Shown: positions 44,170 to 53,666, counted from the stretch's first letter. The stretch is 64,000 bases of DNA from an uncultured Eubacteriales bacterium (GCA_949283695.1 CASDTX010000055.1:1-64000), one strand, 5' to 3'. Notes: a model not told the origin generated them from the letters alone. Program-made: numbers and translations.

Positions 44170-45852
44170 ATGAAAAAAGCATGGTGGAAGGAAAGTGTTG
44201 TTTACCAGATCTATCCGCGGAGCTTCAAAGACAGCAATGGAGACGGAATCGGAGATCTGAACGGTATCACCGGGAAACTGGATTACTTAAAAGAGCTGGG
44301 GATCGACGTGATCTGGCTCTCGCCGGTCTACCAGTCGCCCAATGACGACAATGGGTATGATATCAGTGACTACCGCGCGATCATGGAAGAATTCGGGACA
44401 ATGGAGGATTATGACCGGATGCTCTCAGAAGCCCATCAGAGAGGGATCAAGATCGTTATGGATCTGGTGGTAAACCACACGTCAGATGAACACCACTGGT
44501 TCGTTGAGAGCAGGAAATCAAAGGACAATCCATACCGTGATTATTATATCTGGCGGGAGGGCAAGAACGGAAAGGAACCCAATAACTGGGGATCCTGTTT
44601 CTCCGGCCCGGCCTGGCAGTATGACGAGACTACGGAGATGTATTATCTGCATCTGTTCTCAAAGAAGCAGCCGGATCTGAACTGGGATAACCCGAAGGTT
44701 CGGCAGGAAGTGTTTGATATGATGAACTGGTGGCTGGATAAAGGCGTGGACGGATTCCGCATGGATGTGATCAGTCTGATCTCCAAAGATCCGTCATTTC
44801 CGGACGGAGTTCCCGGCATCAACGGCTATGCCAGCTTTAATGAACCGGCCAACGGACCTCATGTCCACGAGTATCTGCAGGAGATGCGCAGGAAGGTCCT
44901 GGACGGAAGAGAGACACTCACAGTCGGCGAGTGTTCCGGTGTGACTCTGGAGGAAGCGAAAAAATATGCCCGCAGTGACGGCAGAGAACTAAATATGGTA
45001 TTTCAGTTCGAACATATGGATGTGGACGCGGACGGAGCGAATAAATGGTCGGACAAGAAGATGGATCTGCGGGATCTGAAGGAGGTTCTGTCTAGATGGC
45101 AGAAGGGTCTTCAGGATGTGGCTTGGAACAGTTTGTTCTGGGAGAATCATGATCAGCCGCGCTCGGTGTCGCGCTTCGGAGAGGATGGAGAATACCGGGA
45201 ACTTTCGGCGAAGATGCTCGCCACCTGCCTTCATATGATGCAGGGAACCCCCTATATCTATCAGGGGGAGGAACTGGGGATGACCAATGTCCCATTCCGC
45301 GATATCGAAGATTTCCGGGACCTGGACAGCATCAACGCCTACCATGAGCTGGTAGGGCAGGGCGTGTTTACAGAAGCAGAGATGATGAAGTATCTAAGGT
45401 ATAAGAGCCGCGACAACGCCCGGACACCGTTCCAGTGGAACGCGGAGAGAAACGCCGGATTTACGGAGGGGACGCCATGGATCATGGTAAATCCCAACTA
45501 CAGAGAAATCAACGCAGAGGAGCAGATGGCTCGGGAAGATTCTGTGTTCCATTACTATCAGAAGCTGATCCGCCTGCGGAAGGAACAGGAGATTATTGTC
45601 TATGGCACCTATGATCTCCTGCTGCCGGACGACAGGGAACTCTATGTTTATACCCGGGCACTGGGAGCGGAGAAACTGCTTGTGGCATGTAACTTCTACG
45701 GCGGAACGAGAACGCTGCCTCTTCCGGAAGGATGGTGCGCTCAGAAGATGGAAGTGATGATCGGGAACTACGAGGATGCGGCGGCAGCGGAGGAAATCTG
45801 TCTGCGGCCCTATGAGGCGGTGGTATTCCGAATGAGGGGCGAGGAACGCTAA
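44170..45852 (+). CDS. GH13 alpha-glucosidase, oligo-1,6-glucosidase type
   Basis: 560-residue cytosolic GH13 enzyme cutting alpha-glucosidic bonds in short oligosaccharides. Region I is DLVVNHTSDEHHWF; the nucleophile is D199 in GFRMDVIS, the acid/base E254 in VGEC, and the third carboxylate D328 in ENHDQPR. The Val directly after the nucleophile is linked to alpha-1,6 preference (isomaltose, panose), so a DexB/MalL-like role is likely. No transporter or regulator lies beside it. Confidence 0.95.
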   Translation: MKKAWWKESVVYQIYPRSFKDSNGDGIGDLNGITGKLDYLKELGIDVIWLSPVYQSPNDDNGYDISDYRAIMEEFGTMEDYDRMLSEAHQRGIKIVMDLVVNHTSDEHHWFVESRKSKDNPYRDYYIWREGKNGKEPNNWGSCFSGPAWQYDETTEMYYLHLFSKKQPDLNWDNPKVRQEVFDMMNWWLDKGVDGFRMDVISLISKDPSFPDGVPGINGYASFNEPANGPHVHEYLQEMRRKVLDGRETLTVGECSGVTLEEAKKYARSDGRELNMVFQFEHMDVDADGANKWSDKKMDLRDLKEVLSRWQKGLQDVAWNSLFWENHDQPRSVSRFGEDGEYRELSAKMLATCLHMMQGTPYIYQGEELGMTNVPFRDIEDFRDLDSINAYHELVGQGVFTEAEMMKYLRYKSRDNARTPFQWNAERNAGFTEGTPWIMVNPNYREINAEEQMAREDSVFHYYQKLIRLRKEQEIIVYGTYDLLLPDDRELYVYTRALGAEKLLVACNFYGGTRTLPLPEGWCAQKMEVMIGNYEDAAAAEEICLRPYEAVVFRMRGEER

Positions 45853-45874
45853 GCTGCCCCGGCGCTTGAGAAAC

Positions 45875-45891
45875 CTTACATCAGCTGTAAG
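45875..45891. promoter_or_regulatory. Palindromic operator of the Bce-type module
   Basis: CTTACA-N5-TGTAAG is a perfect inverted repeat ending one base before the -35 box (45892). This is the position and form expected of a BceR-like response-regulator activation site. Confidence 0.6.
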
Positions 45892-45920
45892 TGTTCATGC
45901 TGCCTCCCGGAAGCTATAAT
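45892..45920 (+). promoter_or_regulatory. Predicted promoter of the Bce-type module
   Basis: A weak -35 (TGTTCA, 45892-45897) and a perfect TATAAT (45915-45920), 17-base spacer. The poor -35 fits activation through the adjacent palindrome. Confidence 0.6.
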
Positions 45921-45944
45921 GAATGCGGAAGGGAGGCTGTCTTT

Positions 45945-46718
45945 ATGGACAAAAAGATTTTAGATATTCGATCATTAAAGAAATACTATGGGAAAGGCGA
46001 GAATCTTACGCGGGCTGCAGACGGGATCTCTTTCTACGTACTTCCGGGCGAATTCGTGGGGATCATGGGCCCCTCCGGGAGCGGGAAGACTACGCTTCTG
46101 AACTGCATCGCCTCGCTCCTTCGTCCTACAGAAGGGGAGATCTTCCTGGAAGGGACGAACATTGCTGCCTTTAACGAAAAGAAACAGATGGAGTACCGCG
46201 GGAAGAAGATCGGCTATCTCTTTCAGGACTTTAAACTGCTGGATAATCTGACCGGAAGGGAGAATATTCTTATGCCGGCTGCCATTCACGGACTGAATCT
46301 CAAAGAGAGCGAAAAGCGGATCCGAAGACTGGCAGGGGAGCTCGGTCTGGTTCAGATCCTGGATAAATACCCGGCGCAGATGTCCGGAGGAGAGCGGCAG
46401 AGGATCGCTGCCGCACGTGCGCTCATGCTCAATCCTTCGGTGATACTCGCGGATGAGCCTACGGGAGCGCTGGACTCGAAGAATGCCAGGGCGCTTCTGG
46501 AAGAACTGAAGAAACTGAATACAGAACAGAAGCGGACCATACTCATGGTCACCCATAATCCCGATGCGGCAAGCTTCTGTTCCCGGATTCTGATCCTAAA
46601 GGACGGTGTCATCTTTCATGAACTCCGGCGGCAGGAGAAAGAGAGCCGGCAGGAATTCTACGGGCGGATCACAGATGTGATGGCTCAGCTGGGAGGAGGC
46701 GGAGCCAATGTTCTTTAA
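45945..46718 (+). CDS. ABC transporter ATP-binding protein, BceA-like
   Basis: 257-residue ATPase of the MacB/BceA class: Walker A GPSGSGKT (42-49), Q-loop LFQDFKLLDNL, signature MSGGERQR near 145 and Walker B VILADEPTGALD. These ATPases power export or release of cell-wall-targeting peptides such as bacitracin or lantibiotics. ATG at 45945 follows GGGAGG. It overlaps the permease gene by 11 bases. Confidence 0.94.
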   Translation: MDKKILDIRSLKKYYGKGENLTRAADGISFYVLPGEFVGIMGPSGSGKTTLLNCIASLLRPTEGEIFLEGTNIAAFNEKKQMEYRGKKIGYLFQDFKLLDNLTGRENILMPAAIHGLNLKESEKRIRRLAGELGLVQILDKYPAQMSGGERQRIAAARALMLNPSVILADEPTGALDSKNARALLEELKKLNTEQKRTILMVTHNPDAASFCSRILILKDGVIFHELRRQEKESRQEFYGRITDVMAQLGGGGANVL

Positions 46719-48804
46719 ACTGGTGAGGAAAAACGGCAGAAAGACGCGCCGGGAGAACGGGATTTTCTTCTTCTCTCTGATTGTCTCTGTCATTGCCTTT
46801 TATATCTTTCTTTCCTTAGAGAATCAGGATGTGATCCATTTCCTTAAGACGATGGAGAGTGATGCCGTCCAGAAGCTGCTGGACCTGCTGCCGCTGTTTT
46901 ATGGCGTTTCTTTGTTCCTGCTGTTCTTTCTCGTATATTTTTCGGGGCTGTATCAGCTGGAACGCAGGCGGTATGAATTCGGCGTTTTCTTAATGCTTGG
47001 GATGAAGCGGAGCAGATTATTCTTGCTGCTTCTGGCAGAAGATATCTGGAACAGCCTGACCGCACTGGCTGTCGGTATCCCCATCGCTGTCTTTCTCTCA
47101 GAGATGATCAGCATGATTACCTCCAAGGCAGTGGGCCTCGGGATCATCGGGCATCATTTCACCTTTTCATCAGAAGCTGTGCTTCTGACTGCTGCCGGCT
47201 TCGCAGGGATCAAGCTGGCAGCCTTTGCTCTTCTGAGCGGCAGAATGGTACGAAGAGAAATCCTGGAATATTTTCAGGACCATGAGGAAGAAGCGGGAAA
47301 CGATGCCGGAAGAGTCAGGAGCATCCTTTCACCTGCGGCGGGGCTGGTTTGCCTTGGCGCAGCTTACTTCAGTGCTATCTCCGGATCTGCCTGGATGTCC
47401 ATCGTTTCGATGGGCAGAACCGTGATCATCGGAACTGTTGGGATGTTCCTTGTCTTTTACGGCCTGGGCCCTTTCCTGGAGAGGTTCTGGAAGGGGAAGA
47501 AGAAGGGGCTCGGGATCTTTACTGCCCGTCAGCTGACGGAACAGGCATCCCTCCAATGGAAACCGCTTGTGATCTCATCGCTTCTGTTTCTTGCCGCATT
47601 CTGTTTCCTGGGATACGGGATCGCCGCGGCAAATACATTGTCAGAGCAGTCGGCATTCCATGGCGCGGATTTTACATTTGTCGGAGAACGTGGGAAGAGT
47701 GAAGAGACTTTGGAGCGAATCGAAGCGATCCTGGAAAGTACCGGGGCGGGTGCATATCTGGAAGAGCCATACGAGATGCGGATCGCCCTGGTCTTTACGG
47801 ATGCAATTCCCATGGATGAAGAGGATGAGGAAATGAGATCCTATGTCCATGATGTTGATTTCAGCCGGCTGATTGCGGCAGCTGCCCGGCTGGAAGATCC
47901 TAAGGAGCGACAGAATCTGGAATCCGATCTCACGTATTATGAAGATCCCTACCTGATCACACTGTCCGCTTATAATCAGCTGCTGCAGGCAGGAGGAAAG
48001 GAGCCGATTACCCTGGGAGAACAGGAGATTGCCCTGTACAAGAACACGCAGAGTACCGGGGCGCTGGAGCAGATCCTTGCCTCAGGCCCGGAAGTACAGA
48101 TCGACGGCACTGCTTACCAGGTTTATGATACCGTTTGTACGGAGCCGGTGGTGGCAGACCGTCTGATCACGCTGGCCAATGCGATAATTGTACCTGACGA
48201 ACTCTTCGAGAAACTGAAGAGTCCCAGTGAAGACTCCTATTGGAATCTCATGCTTAAGAGCAGCTATGTGGAAGAAATGGGACTGATGCAGGCGGTCAGC
48301 ACGGTCAACGAGCTGCTTGCGGACTCGGATCTGGAGTATGAGAGTTATCTTCAGAGTATGGGCCGTCAGCTCTTCTATCATGTGGCGTCTGCTTACCTGA
48401 CGATCTATCTGGCTGTGATCTTCTTCGTGATCGCCAATACCGTGCTATCCGTGCAGTTTCTCATGCATCAGCGCAGAACCGGGGAACGTGTCCGCATTCT
48501 GTCTTTTCTCGGGGCGGGATATGAGATGCTGTGCCAAGCGGCCGGACAGCAGGTGCGGTGGTATTTCCTCATTCCGCTGACTGCCGCGGTGATCAACAGT
48601 ATCTTCGGACTGCCTTCTCTGATCACGGGAGTATCCGGCAGTCAGATGGCAGGCGGCAGTCTCTCCTTTCTGATCTCCGGCTTTCTTGTCATTGCCTGTG
48701 TCTTTGTGCTAGAATATGTGTACATGAAAGCAGTGATTCGTTTGAATAACAGGCACCTTCTGTCTCTGGTCAGACCGGCGGAGGGCCGTCAGGAGAATTT
48801 ATGA
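46708..48804 (+). CDS. FtsX-like ABC permease, BceB-like
   Basis: 698-residue permease. Four helices in the first 250 residues, further helices near 245-300, and a large extracellular domain (about residues 310-555) before the last three or four helices. The large loop between helices 7 and 8 is the hallmark of BceB-type peptide-resistance permeases, which both remove the drug and signal to the kinase. It overlaps the ATPase and response-regulator genes by 11 and 4 bases. Confidence 0.92.
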   Translation: MFFKLVRKNGRKTRRENGIFFFSLIVSVIAFYIFLSLENQDVIHFLKTMESDAVQKLLDLLPLFYGVSLFLLFFLVYFSGLYQLERRRYEFGVFLMLGMKRSRLFLLLLAEDIWNSLTALAVGIPIAVFLSEMISMITSKAVGLGIIGHHFTFSSEAVLLTAAGFAGIKLAAFALLSGRMVRREILEYFQDHEEEAGNDAGRVRSILSPAAGLVCLGAAYFSAISGSAWMSIVSMGRTVIIGTVGMFLVFYGLGPFLERFWKGKKKGLGIFTARQLTEQASLQWKPLVISSLLFLAAFCFLGYGIAAANTLSEQSAFHGADFTFVGERGKSEETLERIEAILESTGAGAYLEEPYEMRIALVFTDAIPMDEEDEEMRSYVHDVDFSRLIAAAARLEDPKERQNLESDLTYYEDPYLITLSAYNQLLQAGGKEPITLGEQEIALYKNTQSTGALEQILASGPEVQIDGTAYQVYDTVCTEPVVADRLITLANAIIVPDELFEKLKSPSEDSYWNLMLKSSYVEEMGLMQAVSTVNELLADSDLEYESYLQSMGRQLFYHVASAYLTIYLAVIFFVIANTVLSVQFLMHQRRTGERVRILSFLGAGYEMLCQAAGQQVRWYFLIPLTAAVINSIFGLPSLITGVSGSQMAGGSLSFLISGFLVIACVFVLEYVYMKAVIRLNNRHLLSLVRPAEGRQENL

Positions 48805-49484
48805 AAAGGATCGTAATCGCAGAGGACGATATATTTATGCGGGAAGAACTGGCTCTGATCCTGGCAAAGCAAGGATACGATCCGTATGCGCTTCCTTCAT
48901 TCAGCCATTCCGTGGACGAGATTATCCGGCAGGAGCCGGATCTCGTCCTTCTTGACGTGAATCTTCCGGGGATGAGCGGGTTCGAGATCTGCCGGGAACT
49001 TAAGAAGAAAGGGATCGGCCCGGTGCTGATCCTTACTTCCAGAGACACTCTGAAAGACGAGCTTCACGCTCTCGGCCTGGGCGCGGATGAGTTCCTGACG
49101 AAGCCCTGCCGCAGGGAACGGCTGCTGGCGCGGATTGAGAATCTGCTGAGGCGGTATGAGGGCAGCCGGAGTATTCTGGACGGCGGAGACTTCCGCTACG
49201 ACAGAGAAACTCACACCATATTTGTCCATGGCCGGTCTGTTCTGCTGGCGGAGAATCAGGGGGTGATCCTGAGGGAACTGATGCTCCATTCCGGGGAGAC
49301 TGTGGCAAAGGATGCTCTGAACACCGTATTGTGGGGAACAACGGAATACATCGACGAGAACGCCCTTGCGGTCAATATGACACGTCTGAAGAAGACCCTT
49401 GCCGGACTTGGGCTTGCATACCATATTGTGACTGTAAGAGGAAAGGGGTACCGTTTCATCAAGAATCGTTCCCCGGAGACCTAA
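48801..49484 (+). CDS. OmpR-family response regulator, BceR-like
   Basis: 227-residue regulator: receiver domain with the phospho-acceptor D52 (LLDVNLPGMSG), conserved Lys in TKPC, and a C-terminal winged helix (NALAVNMTRLKKTLAGLG...VRGKGYRF). Expected to bind the palindrome at 45875-45891 and activate this operon. Start overlaps the permease stop by four bases. Confidence 0.94.
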   Translation: MKRIVIAEDDIFMREELALILAKQGYDPYALPSFSHSVDEIIRQEPDLVLLDVNLPGMSGFEICRELKKKGIGPVLILTSRDTLKDELHALGLGADEFLTKPCRRERLLARIENLLRRYEGSRSILDGGDFRYDRETHTIFVHGRSVLLAENQGVILRELMLHSGETVAKDALNTVLWGTTEYIDENALAVNMTRLKKTLAGLGLAYHIVTVRGKGYRFIKNRSPET

Positions 49485-49579
49485 TACATCGTTCGATAGA
49501 TAACTGGACCAATCGCGCAGTGAGTTCCCTCTTGTGCACGGACGCGAACTTTGCTGAATCAAGAAAGAAGGAATCAACT

Positions 49580-50662
49580 ATGGAATCTATGGAATCGACA
49601 GAAGTGGTCAAAGCTGCCGGAAGAGGAAAGCGAGTGTTAGAGATCCTGCTGGAATATCGGATCTGTCTGGCTTCGCTGCTTTTGACGGACCTCTTGTGTG
49701 CAGTGTTTCTCTGGCTGGCGGATATCCGGGCATTCCAGGTTCTGGCAGGATTGTTCTTCTCCGAGACGGCCGCTGTATGCATAGGCACAGTCTGGCTGCT
49801 CTATCGCAGGGAAGTCCGCAGGGAGACCCTGTATGACGACTTCCTTTGCCAGAACGATCCGCTTCACGCAGAGCGGGCCGCGGCCGCAGTTCATGGCCGT
49901 CAGCGGCGCCAGGTCAGGAAGACTGCAGAACTGCTTGCTGACCGAGCGGCTCAGCTTGCAGATGAGCGCGTGAAGCGCAGGGATTATGAGGAGTATATTG
50001 AATCCTGGGCACATGAAGTCAAAACCCCTCTGACCCTGATCACTCTGATGCTGGACAGCCGCAGCGAAGAGATGTCAGAGACAGTACGGGCCCGGCTCAG
50101 CGGCTCTCAGATCCAGATTCAGGGGTATGTGGAGCAGATCCTCTGCTACTCACGGCTGAAAGCAGAGCATAAGGATTATGTGATGGAATCCCTTTCGCCA
50201 GCAGAATGCTGCCGGGAGGTGCTGGCTGAATATCAGTTTCTTCTGCAGGCATATGGATTCCGGATCCGGGAATCCTATACGGATGACTCGGTCTTCACGG
50301 ATCGAAAAGCACTGCGCTTCCTGCTGGGACAAGTGATAATCAACGCAGCCAAATACCGAAAGACAGACGGTACAGACCCGGAACTTCACGTGAGGATCCG
50401 GCGGGCAGAAGACGGGCGATCCACGATCCTTTCCGTGGCGGACAATGGGATCGGTGTGATGAAGCAAGATCTTCCGTTCATCTTTGATAAGGGGTTCTGT
50501 TCCGAGACCGGAGAGAGCGGCCGAACATCCACAGGTATGGGCCTCTATCTGGTCCGGCAGATGGCAGAGGATCTTGGGATCGGTGTGACGGCAGAGTCCG
50601 AATATGGGCATGGGTTTGCGATTCATTTCTGTTTCTGCGATGTCCGTGATAACAAAAAATAA
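49580..50662 (+). CDS. Intramembrane-sensing histidine kinase, BceS-like
   Basis: 360-residue kinase with two N-terminal helices (about residues 24-47 and 52-77) separated by only a few residues, so no extracellular sensor exists. The H-box is WAHEVKTPLTL with H145; N-box (VIINAAKYRK) and G-boxes (VADNGIGV, TGMGLYLV) complete the kinase core. Such kinases sense via the Bce permease. ATG at 49580 follows AGAAGGA; an upstream in-frame start overlaps the regulator gene and is rejected. Confidence 0.93.
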   Translation: MESMESTEVVKAAGRGKRVLEILLEYRICLASLLLTDLLCAVFLWLADIRAFQVLAGLFFSETAAVCIGTVWLLYRREVRRETLYDDFLCQNDPLHAERAAAAVHGRQRRQVRKTAELLADRAAQLADERVKRRDYEEYIESWAHEVKTPLTLITLMLDSRSEEMSETVRARLSGSQIQIQGYVEQILCYSRLKAEHKDYVMESLSPAECCREVLAEYQFLLQAYGFRIRESYTDDSVFTDRKALRFLLGQVIINAAKYRKTDGTDPELHVRIRRAEDGRSTILSVADNGIGVMKQDLPFIFDKGFCSETGESGRTSTGMGLYLVRQMAEDLGIGVTAESEYGHGFAIHFCFCDVRDNKK

Positions 50663-50745
50663 AAAGAGAATGCAACAAAGGCCTCTTTCCAGATCTCTTA
50701 TAAAGGAATGAGAGAAATCCGATTCCCAAAAGGGAGGCACTGATT

Positions 50746-51573
50746 ATGAGAAATCAATTTCGCGGTAAGAGTCATTGCAGAAGGTATATAAGCTGTCTTT
50801 CTATAAGCTGTCTTTTGGCAGCAGTATTGTCTGCCGCAGCATGTTTCCGGATCCCGGTCCGCGCAGGCGTGGTCTTTGAACCTCAGGACCGTTTCTACAC
50901 AGATCATGCAGACGAGTGCAGTTATCTGAATCGTACCTGCACTGCCGGTGAAGAGGCCTTTCTTTGGAGAGCTCCGGATTCCCATCTCAGCGGAGGAAGG
51001 GTGAAGGACGGAGAGAGGGTGTATATTTCCTTTGTCTATACAGATGAGGATGGGATCCGGTGGGGATTTGCCGATTACCGGGATCAATGGATTCTGATGG
51101 CAGATCTCTTCTTGCCTTATACCTCTGAAGAATTCCTGGAAGAGTATGAAGCGCAGATCTATGAGGGAGAACCGCAGGTGATCGAGGCAGAAACCGAGTT
51201 TGTCAAATGGCTTTATCCAGAGTCAGGCCAGATTGTAAATGATGCACTGTCCTTTCCGGACGATCTGGAGATCCGGACATTCTATGAAGATCCGGACGGC
51301 AGACTGTGGGGGTATTCGTATTATTTTCATGGCAGCCGAGCGATCTGGATCTGCCTTTCGGATCCGAAGGATCAGGAGATCGCCAGGCGGGAGCAGCAGG
51401 AACAGGAGCCTGCCCAGACCATGAACGCGAGGCAGCAGGCGCTGATAGACGAGAAGAAAGAAGCCTGTCTGCCGCAGAACGTGCTTCTGATCGGTCCTGC
51501 AGCGGCAGTTCTCCTTGCTGCCCTGATTCTGATCAGGCTAGCGTCGGTGGACAAGGGGCAATACGGTCGATGA
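50746..51573 (+). CDS. Exported, C-terminally anchored protein with SH3-like region
   Basis: 275-residue protein with an N-terminal signal/anchor (about 12-38), an extracytoplasmic domain containing an SH3-like strand pattern (EEAFLWRAPDSHLSGGRVKDG...WGFADYRDQWILMADLFLPY), a Glu/Gln-rich linker and a C-terminal membrane helix (NVLLIGPAAAVLLAALILIRL). Its last eleven codons (LASVDKGQYGR) come from the repeat at 51538-51609. It follows the Bce kinase by 83 bases and may act in the same peptide-stress response; function unknown. Confidence 0.75.
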   Translation: MRNQFRGKSHCRRYISCLSISCLLAAVLSAAACFRIPVRAGVVFEPQDRFYTDHADECSYLNRTCTAGEEAFLWRAPDSHLSGGRVKDGERVYISFVYTDEDGIRWGFADYRDQWILMADLFLPYTSEEFLEEYEAQIYEGEPQVIEAETEFVKWLYPESGQIVNDALSFPDDLEIRTFYEDPDGRLWGYSYYFHGSRAIWICLSDPKDQEIARREQQEQEPAQTMNARQQALIDEKKEACLPQNVLLIGPAAAVLLAALILIRLASVDKGQYGR

Positions 51574-51609
51574 AGGACAAATTTAAGCCCCTTTGTCTAC
51601 CGACGCTAG
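51538..51609. repeat. 72-bp palindromic repeat unit (dispersed family)
   Basis: CTAGCGTCGGTGGACAAGG (from 51538) is mirrored by the right arm 51587-51609, with 21 matches over 22-23 bases. Related sequence recurs at 53597-53616 (18 of 20), 62265-62292 (24 of 28) and, as a 10-bp piece, 57091-57100. The left arm lies inside the end of the preceding gene. Confidence 0.8.
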
Positions 51610-51708
51610 TGATTCTTCGGAGAAAGAAACGGCCCGGAACCCCGGAGGCGGGGATTCCGAACCCGAGGTAAAGGGGAAAAAATTGTGAAGTGAAAGGATT
51701 GGTAAAAT

Positions 51709-52308
51709 ATGATAAAGGACATCGTAGTTATGCTGCTCAAGCCCTTGTCTTTCCTTCCGGCATTGGCAATGATGTATCTTATTTTTTCATTTTCGTCGCA
51801 GACCGGAGTAGATTCTGGAAATCTCAGCTACAAAGTCAGCCATAAGATCGTAGAAGTGGGCAATGAAGTGCTGCAGAAAGATCTGGAAGAATGGGAGATC
51901 GACGAGCTGGCTTACAAGATTGAGTATCCTGTGAGGAAAGCGGCCCATATGACGGAGTACTTTATCCTGGCAGTCACGGTATCGCTTCCCTTCTATGTGT
52001 ATGGCCTGAGGGGATTTCCGCTCATGCTTGTCGCCGGGATCATCTGTGTGGGATTTGCCTGCGGAGATGAATATCATCAGTCGTTCGTGGACGGCAGGGG
52101 ACCGTCCGTGCGTGACGTTGGGATCGACAGTATCGGCGTGTTCGCCGGGATTCTCTGCGTCCGCATCGTCTGCTGGACCCTGCTGGCGCCGGCCAGAATG
52201 ATGGAACGGCACCGGATCCGCAGGGAACGCCGCCTGGCACGGGAGCGGCGCAGAAGAGAGGAAGCACGCAGGGGCAGAAAGCGGCGCAGAAGATGGGAAG
52301 AATACTGA
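51709..52308 (+). CDS. VanZ-like family protein with Arg-rich tail
   Basis: 199-residue membrane protein of the VanZ family: FSFSSQTG near the N-terminus, KAAHMTEYFILAV, and GDEYHQSFVDGRGPSVRDVGIDSIG are diagnostic. Four membrane segments precede a cytosolic C-terminal tail of about 45 residues rich in arginine (RERRLARERRRREEARRGRK). VanZ proteins lower teicoplanin sensitivity in some hosts; most chromosomal ones have no known role. It lies just upstream of the cysteine desulfidase gene. Confidence 0.88.
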   Translation: MIKDIVVMLLKPLSFLPALAMMYLIFSFSSQTGVDSGNLSYKVSHKIVEVGNEVLQKDLEEWEIDELAYKIEYPVRKAAHMTEYFILAVTVSLPFYVYGLRGFPLMLVAGIICVGFACGDEYHQSFVDGRGPSVRDVGIDSIGVFAGILCVRIVCWTLLAPARMMERHRIRRERRLARERRRREEARRGRKRRRRWEEY

Positions 52309-52327
52309 CATGCAAAAGGAGAAGAAC

Positions 52328-53599
52328 ATGATGGAACGAAAGAAATATGAGGCATATCTTGCAATCCTCAAAGAAGAACTGATCCCGGCGATGGGATGTA
52401 CGGAACCAATTGCAGTGGCATATGCGGCGGCTGTGGCTGCCGAGGCGCTCGGACAGCCCCCGCAGTCCGCGCAAGTGCTGGTCAGCGCGAATATCTTAAA
52501 AAATGTCAAGAGTGTAATCGTTCCCTGCACGGGAGGACTGCGGGGCATTGAGGCCGCGGTCTGTGCCGGGCTTGTATCTGCAGCACCGGAGAAAGGGCTG
52601 GAAATCTTGTCTTCTGTCACTGACGAGCAGCGGCTTCAGACTGCTGCCATGCTGAAGTCGGTTCCAATTGCAGTTAAGGCCTCTGACAACGGCCGCCTTT
52701 TCGACATTCAGGTCCTGGTCCGCGCGGAGGGACATACGGGCTTTGCGCAGATCTCCGGATACCATACAAACGTGGTGAAAGTCTGCAGAGATGATGAAAC
52801 AATTCTGGAGAAAGAATATCAAGAAGACCGGCAGGAATATGCTACAGACCGCAGTCTCCTGAATGTGCAGGACATCGTGGCGTTTGCCGAATGTGTAAAT
52901 ACAGAGGATGTCTCGGAACTGCTTGACCGGCAGATCGAATATAATACGGCCATTGCGGAAGAAGGCCTGCGGGGACAGTGGGGTGCTCAGATCGGGCGGA
53001 TCCTGCTGGAATCTTACGGGGGCAGCGTCCACAACCGGGCGAAGGCAATGGCTGCCGCAGGATCTGACGCCAGAATGAGCGGCTGTGAACTCCCGGTGGT
53101 GATTAATTCTGGCAGCGGAAACCAGGGCATGACGGCATCTCTGCCTGTCATTATTTATGCGGATGAGCTGAATGCATCCAGAGATACCCTGCTGCGCGCG
53201 CTGGTGATCTCGAATCTGATTACCATACACCTAAAGACCGGCATCGGGCGCCTCTCTGCATACTGCGGAGCCATCAGTGCCGGGTGCGGAGCAGGAGCCG
53301 GCGTCTGCTACTTGTACGGAGGCCGCGACTATGAGATCTCGCATACCATTGTCAATGCCATTGCTATCAATTCTGGCGTGATCTGTGACGGGGCGAAAGC
53401 AAGCTGTGCGGCGAAGATTGCCTCCGCCGTGGAGGCAGGGCTGCTGGGACTTCAGATGCAGAAGAAAGGCCGGCAGTTCTATGGCGGAGAAGGCATCGTA
53501 CAGAAGGGCGTGGAGAACACGATTCGAAACGTGGGCGAGCTCGCCCGAAACGGCATGAGGGAGACAGACCGGACGATCATAGAGATCATGACAAGATAG
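52328..53599 (+). CDS. L-cysteine desulfidase family protein (CyuA-like)
   Basis: 423-residue member of the CyuA/YhaM (UPF0597) family, oxygen-sensitive [4Fe-4S] enzymes that split cysteine to pyruvate, ammonia and sulfide. Cluster-ligand cysteines appear in GCTEP (C24), in GAISAGCGAGAG and in CDGAKASCAAK. Start is placed at ATG 52328 with AAAGGAG ahead; ATG 52310 lacks one. Substrate is not certain, since relatives act on other amino acids. Its TAG stop is the first three bases of a dispersed repeat copy (53597-53616). Confidence 0.88.
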   Translation: MMERKKYEAYLAILKEELIPAMGCTEPIAVAYAAAVAAEALGQPPQSAQVLVSANILKNVKSVIVPCTGGLRGIEAAVCAGLVSAAPEKGLEILSSVTDEQRLQTAAMLKSVPIAVKASDNGRLFDIQVLVRAEGHTGFAQISGYHTNVVKVCRDDETILEKEYQEDRQEYATDRSLLNVQDIVAFAECVNTEDVSELLDRQIEYNTAIAEEGLRGQWGAQIGRILLESYGGSVHNRAKAMAAAGSDARMSGCELPVVINSGSGNQGMTASLPVIIYADELNASRDTLLRALVISNLITIHLKTGIGRLSAYCGAISAGCGAGAGVCYLYGGRDYEISHTIVNAIAINSGVICDGAKASCAAKIASAVEAGLLGLQMQKKGRQFYGGEGIVQKGVENTIRNVGELARNGMRETDRTIIEIMTR

Positions 53600-53616
53600 C
53601 GTCCGTGTACAAGGGG
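53597..53616 (+). repeat. Partial copy of the dispersed repeat
   Basis: TAGCGTCCGTGTACAAGGGG differs at 2 of 20 positions from the left arm at 51539-51558. It starts at the stop codon of the CyuA-like gene. Confidence 0.65.
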
Positions 53617-53637
53617 ATTCATCAGCTGTTTTTCTGC

Positions 53638-53666
53638 TTGCATATAGCGGGAGACAGGAGTATAAT
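53638..53666 (+). promoter_or_regulatory. Predicted promoter of the riboflavin operon
   Basis: TTGCAT (53638-53643) and TATAAT (53661-53666), 17-base spacer, directly upstream of the FMN riboswitch. Confidence 0.75.
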
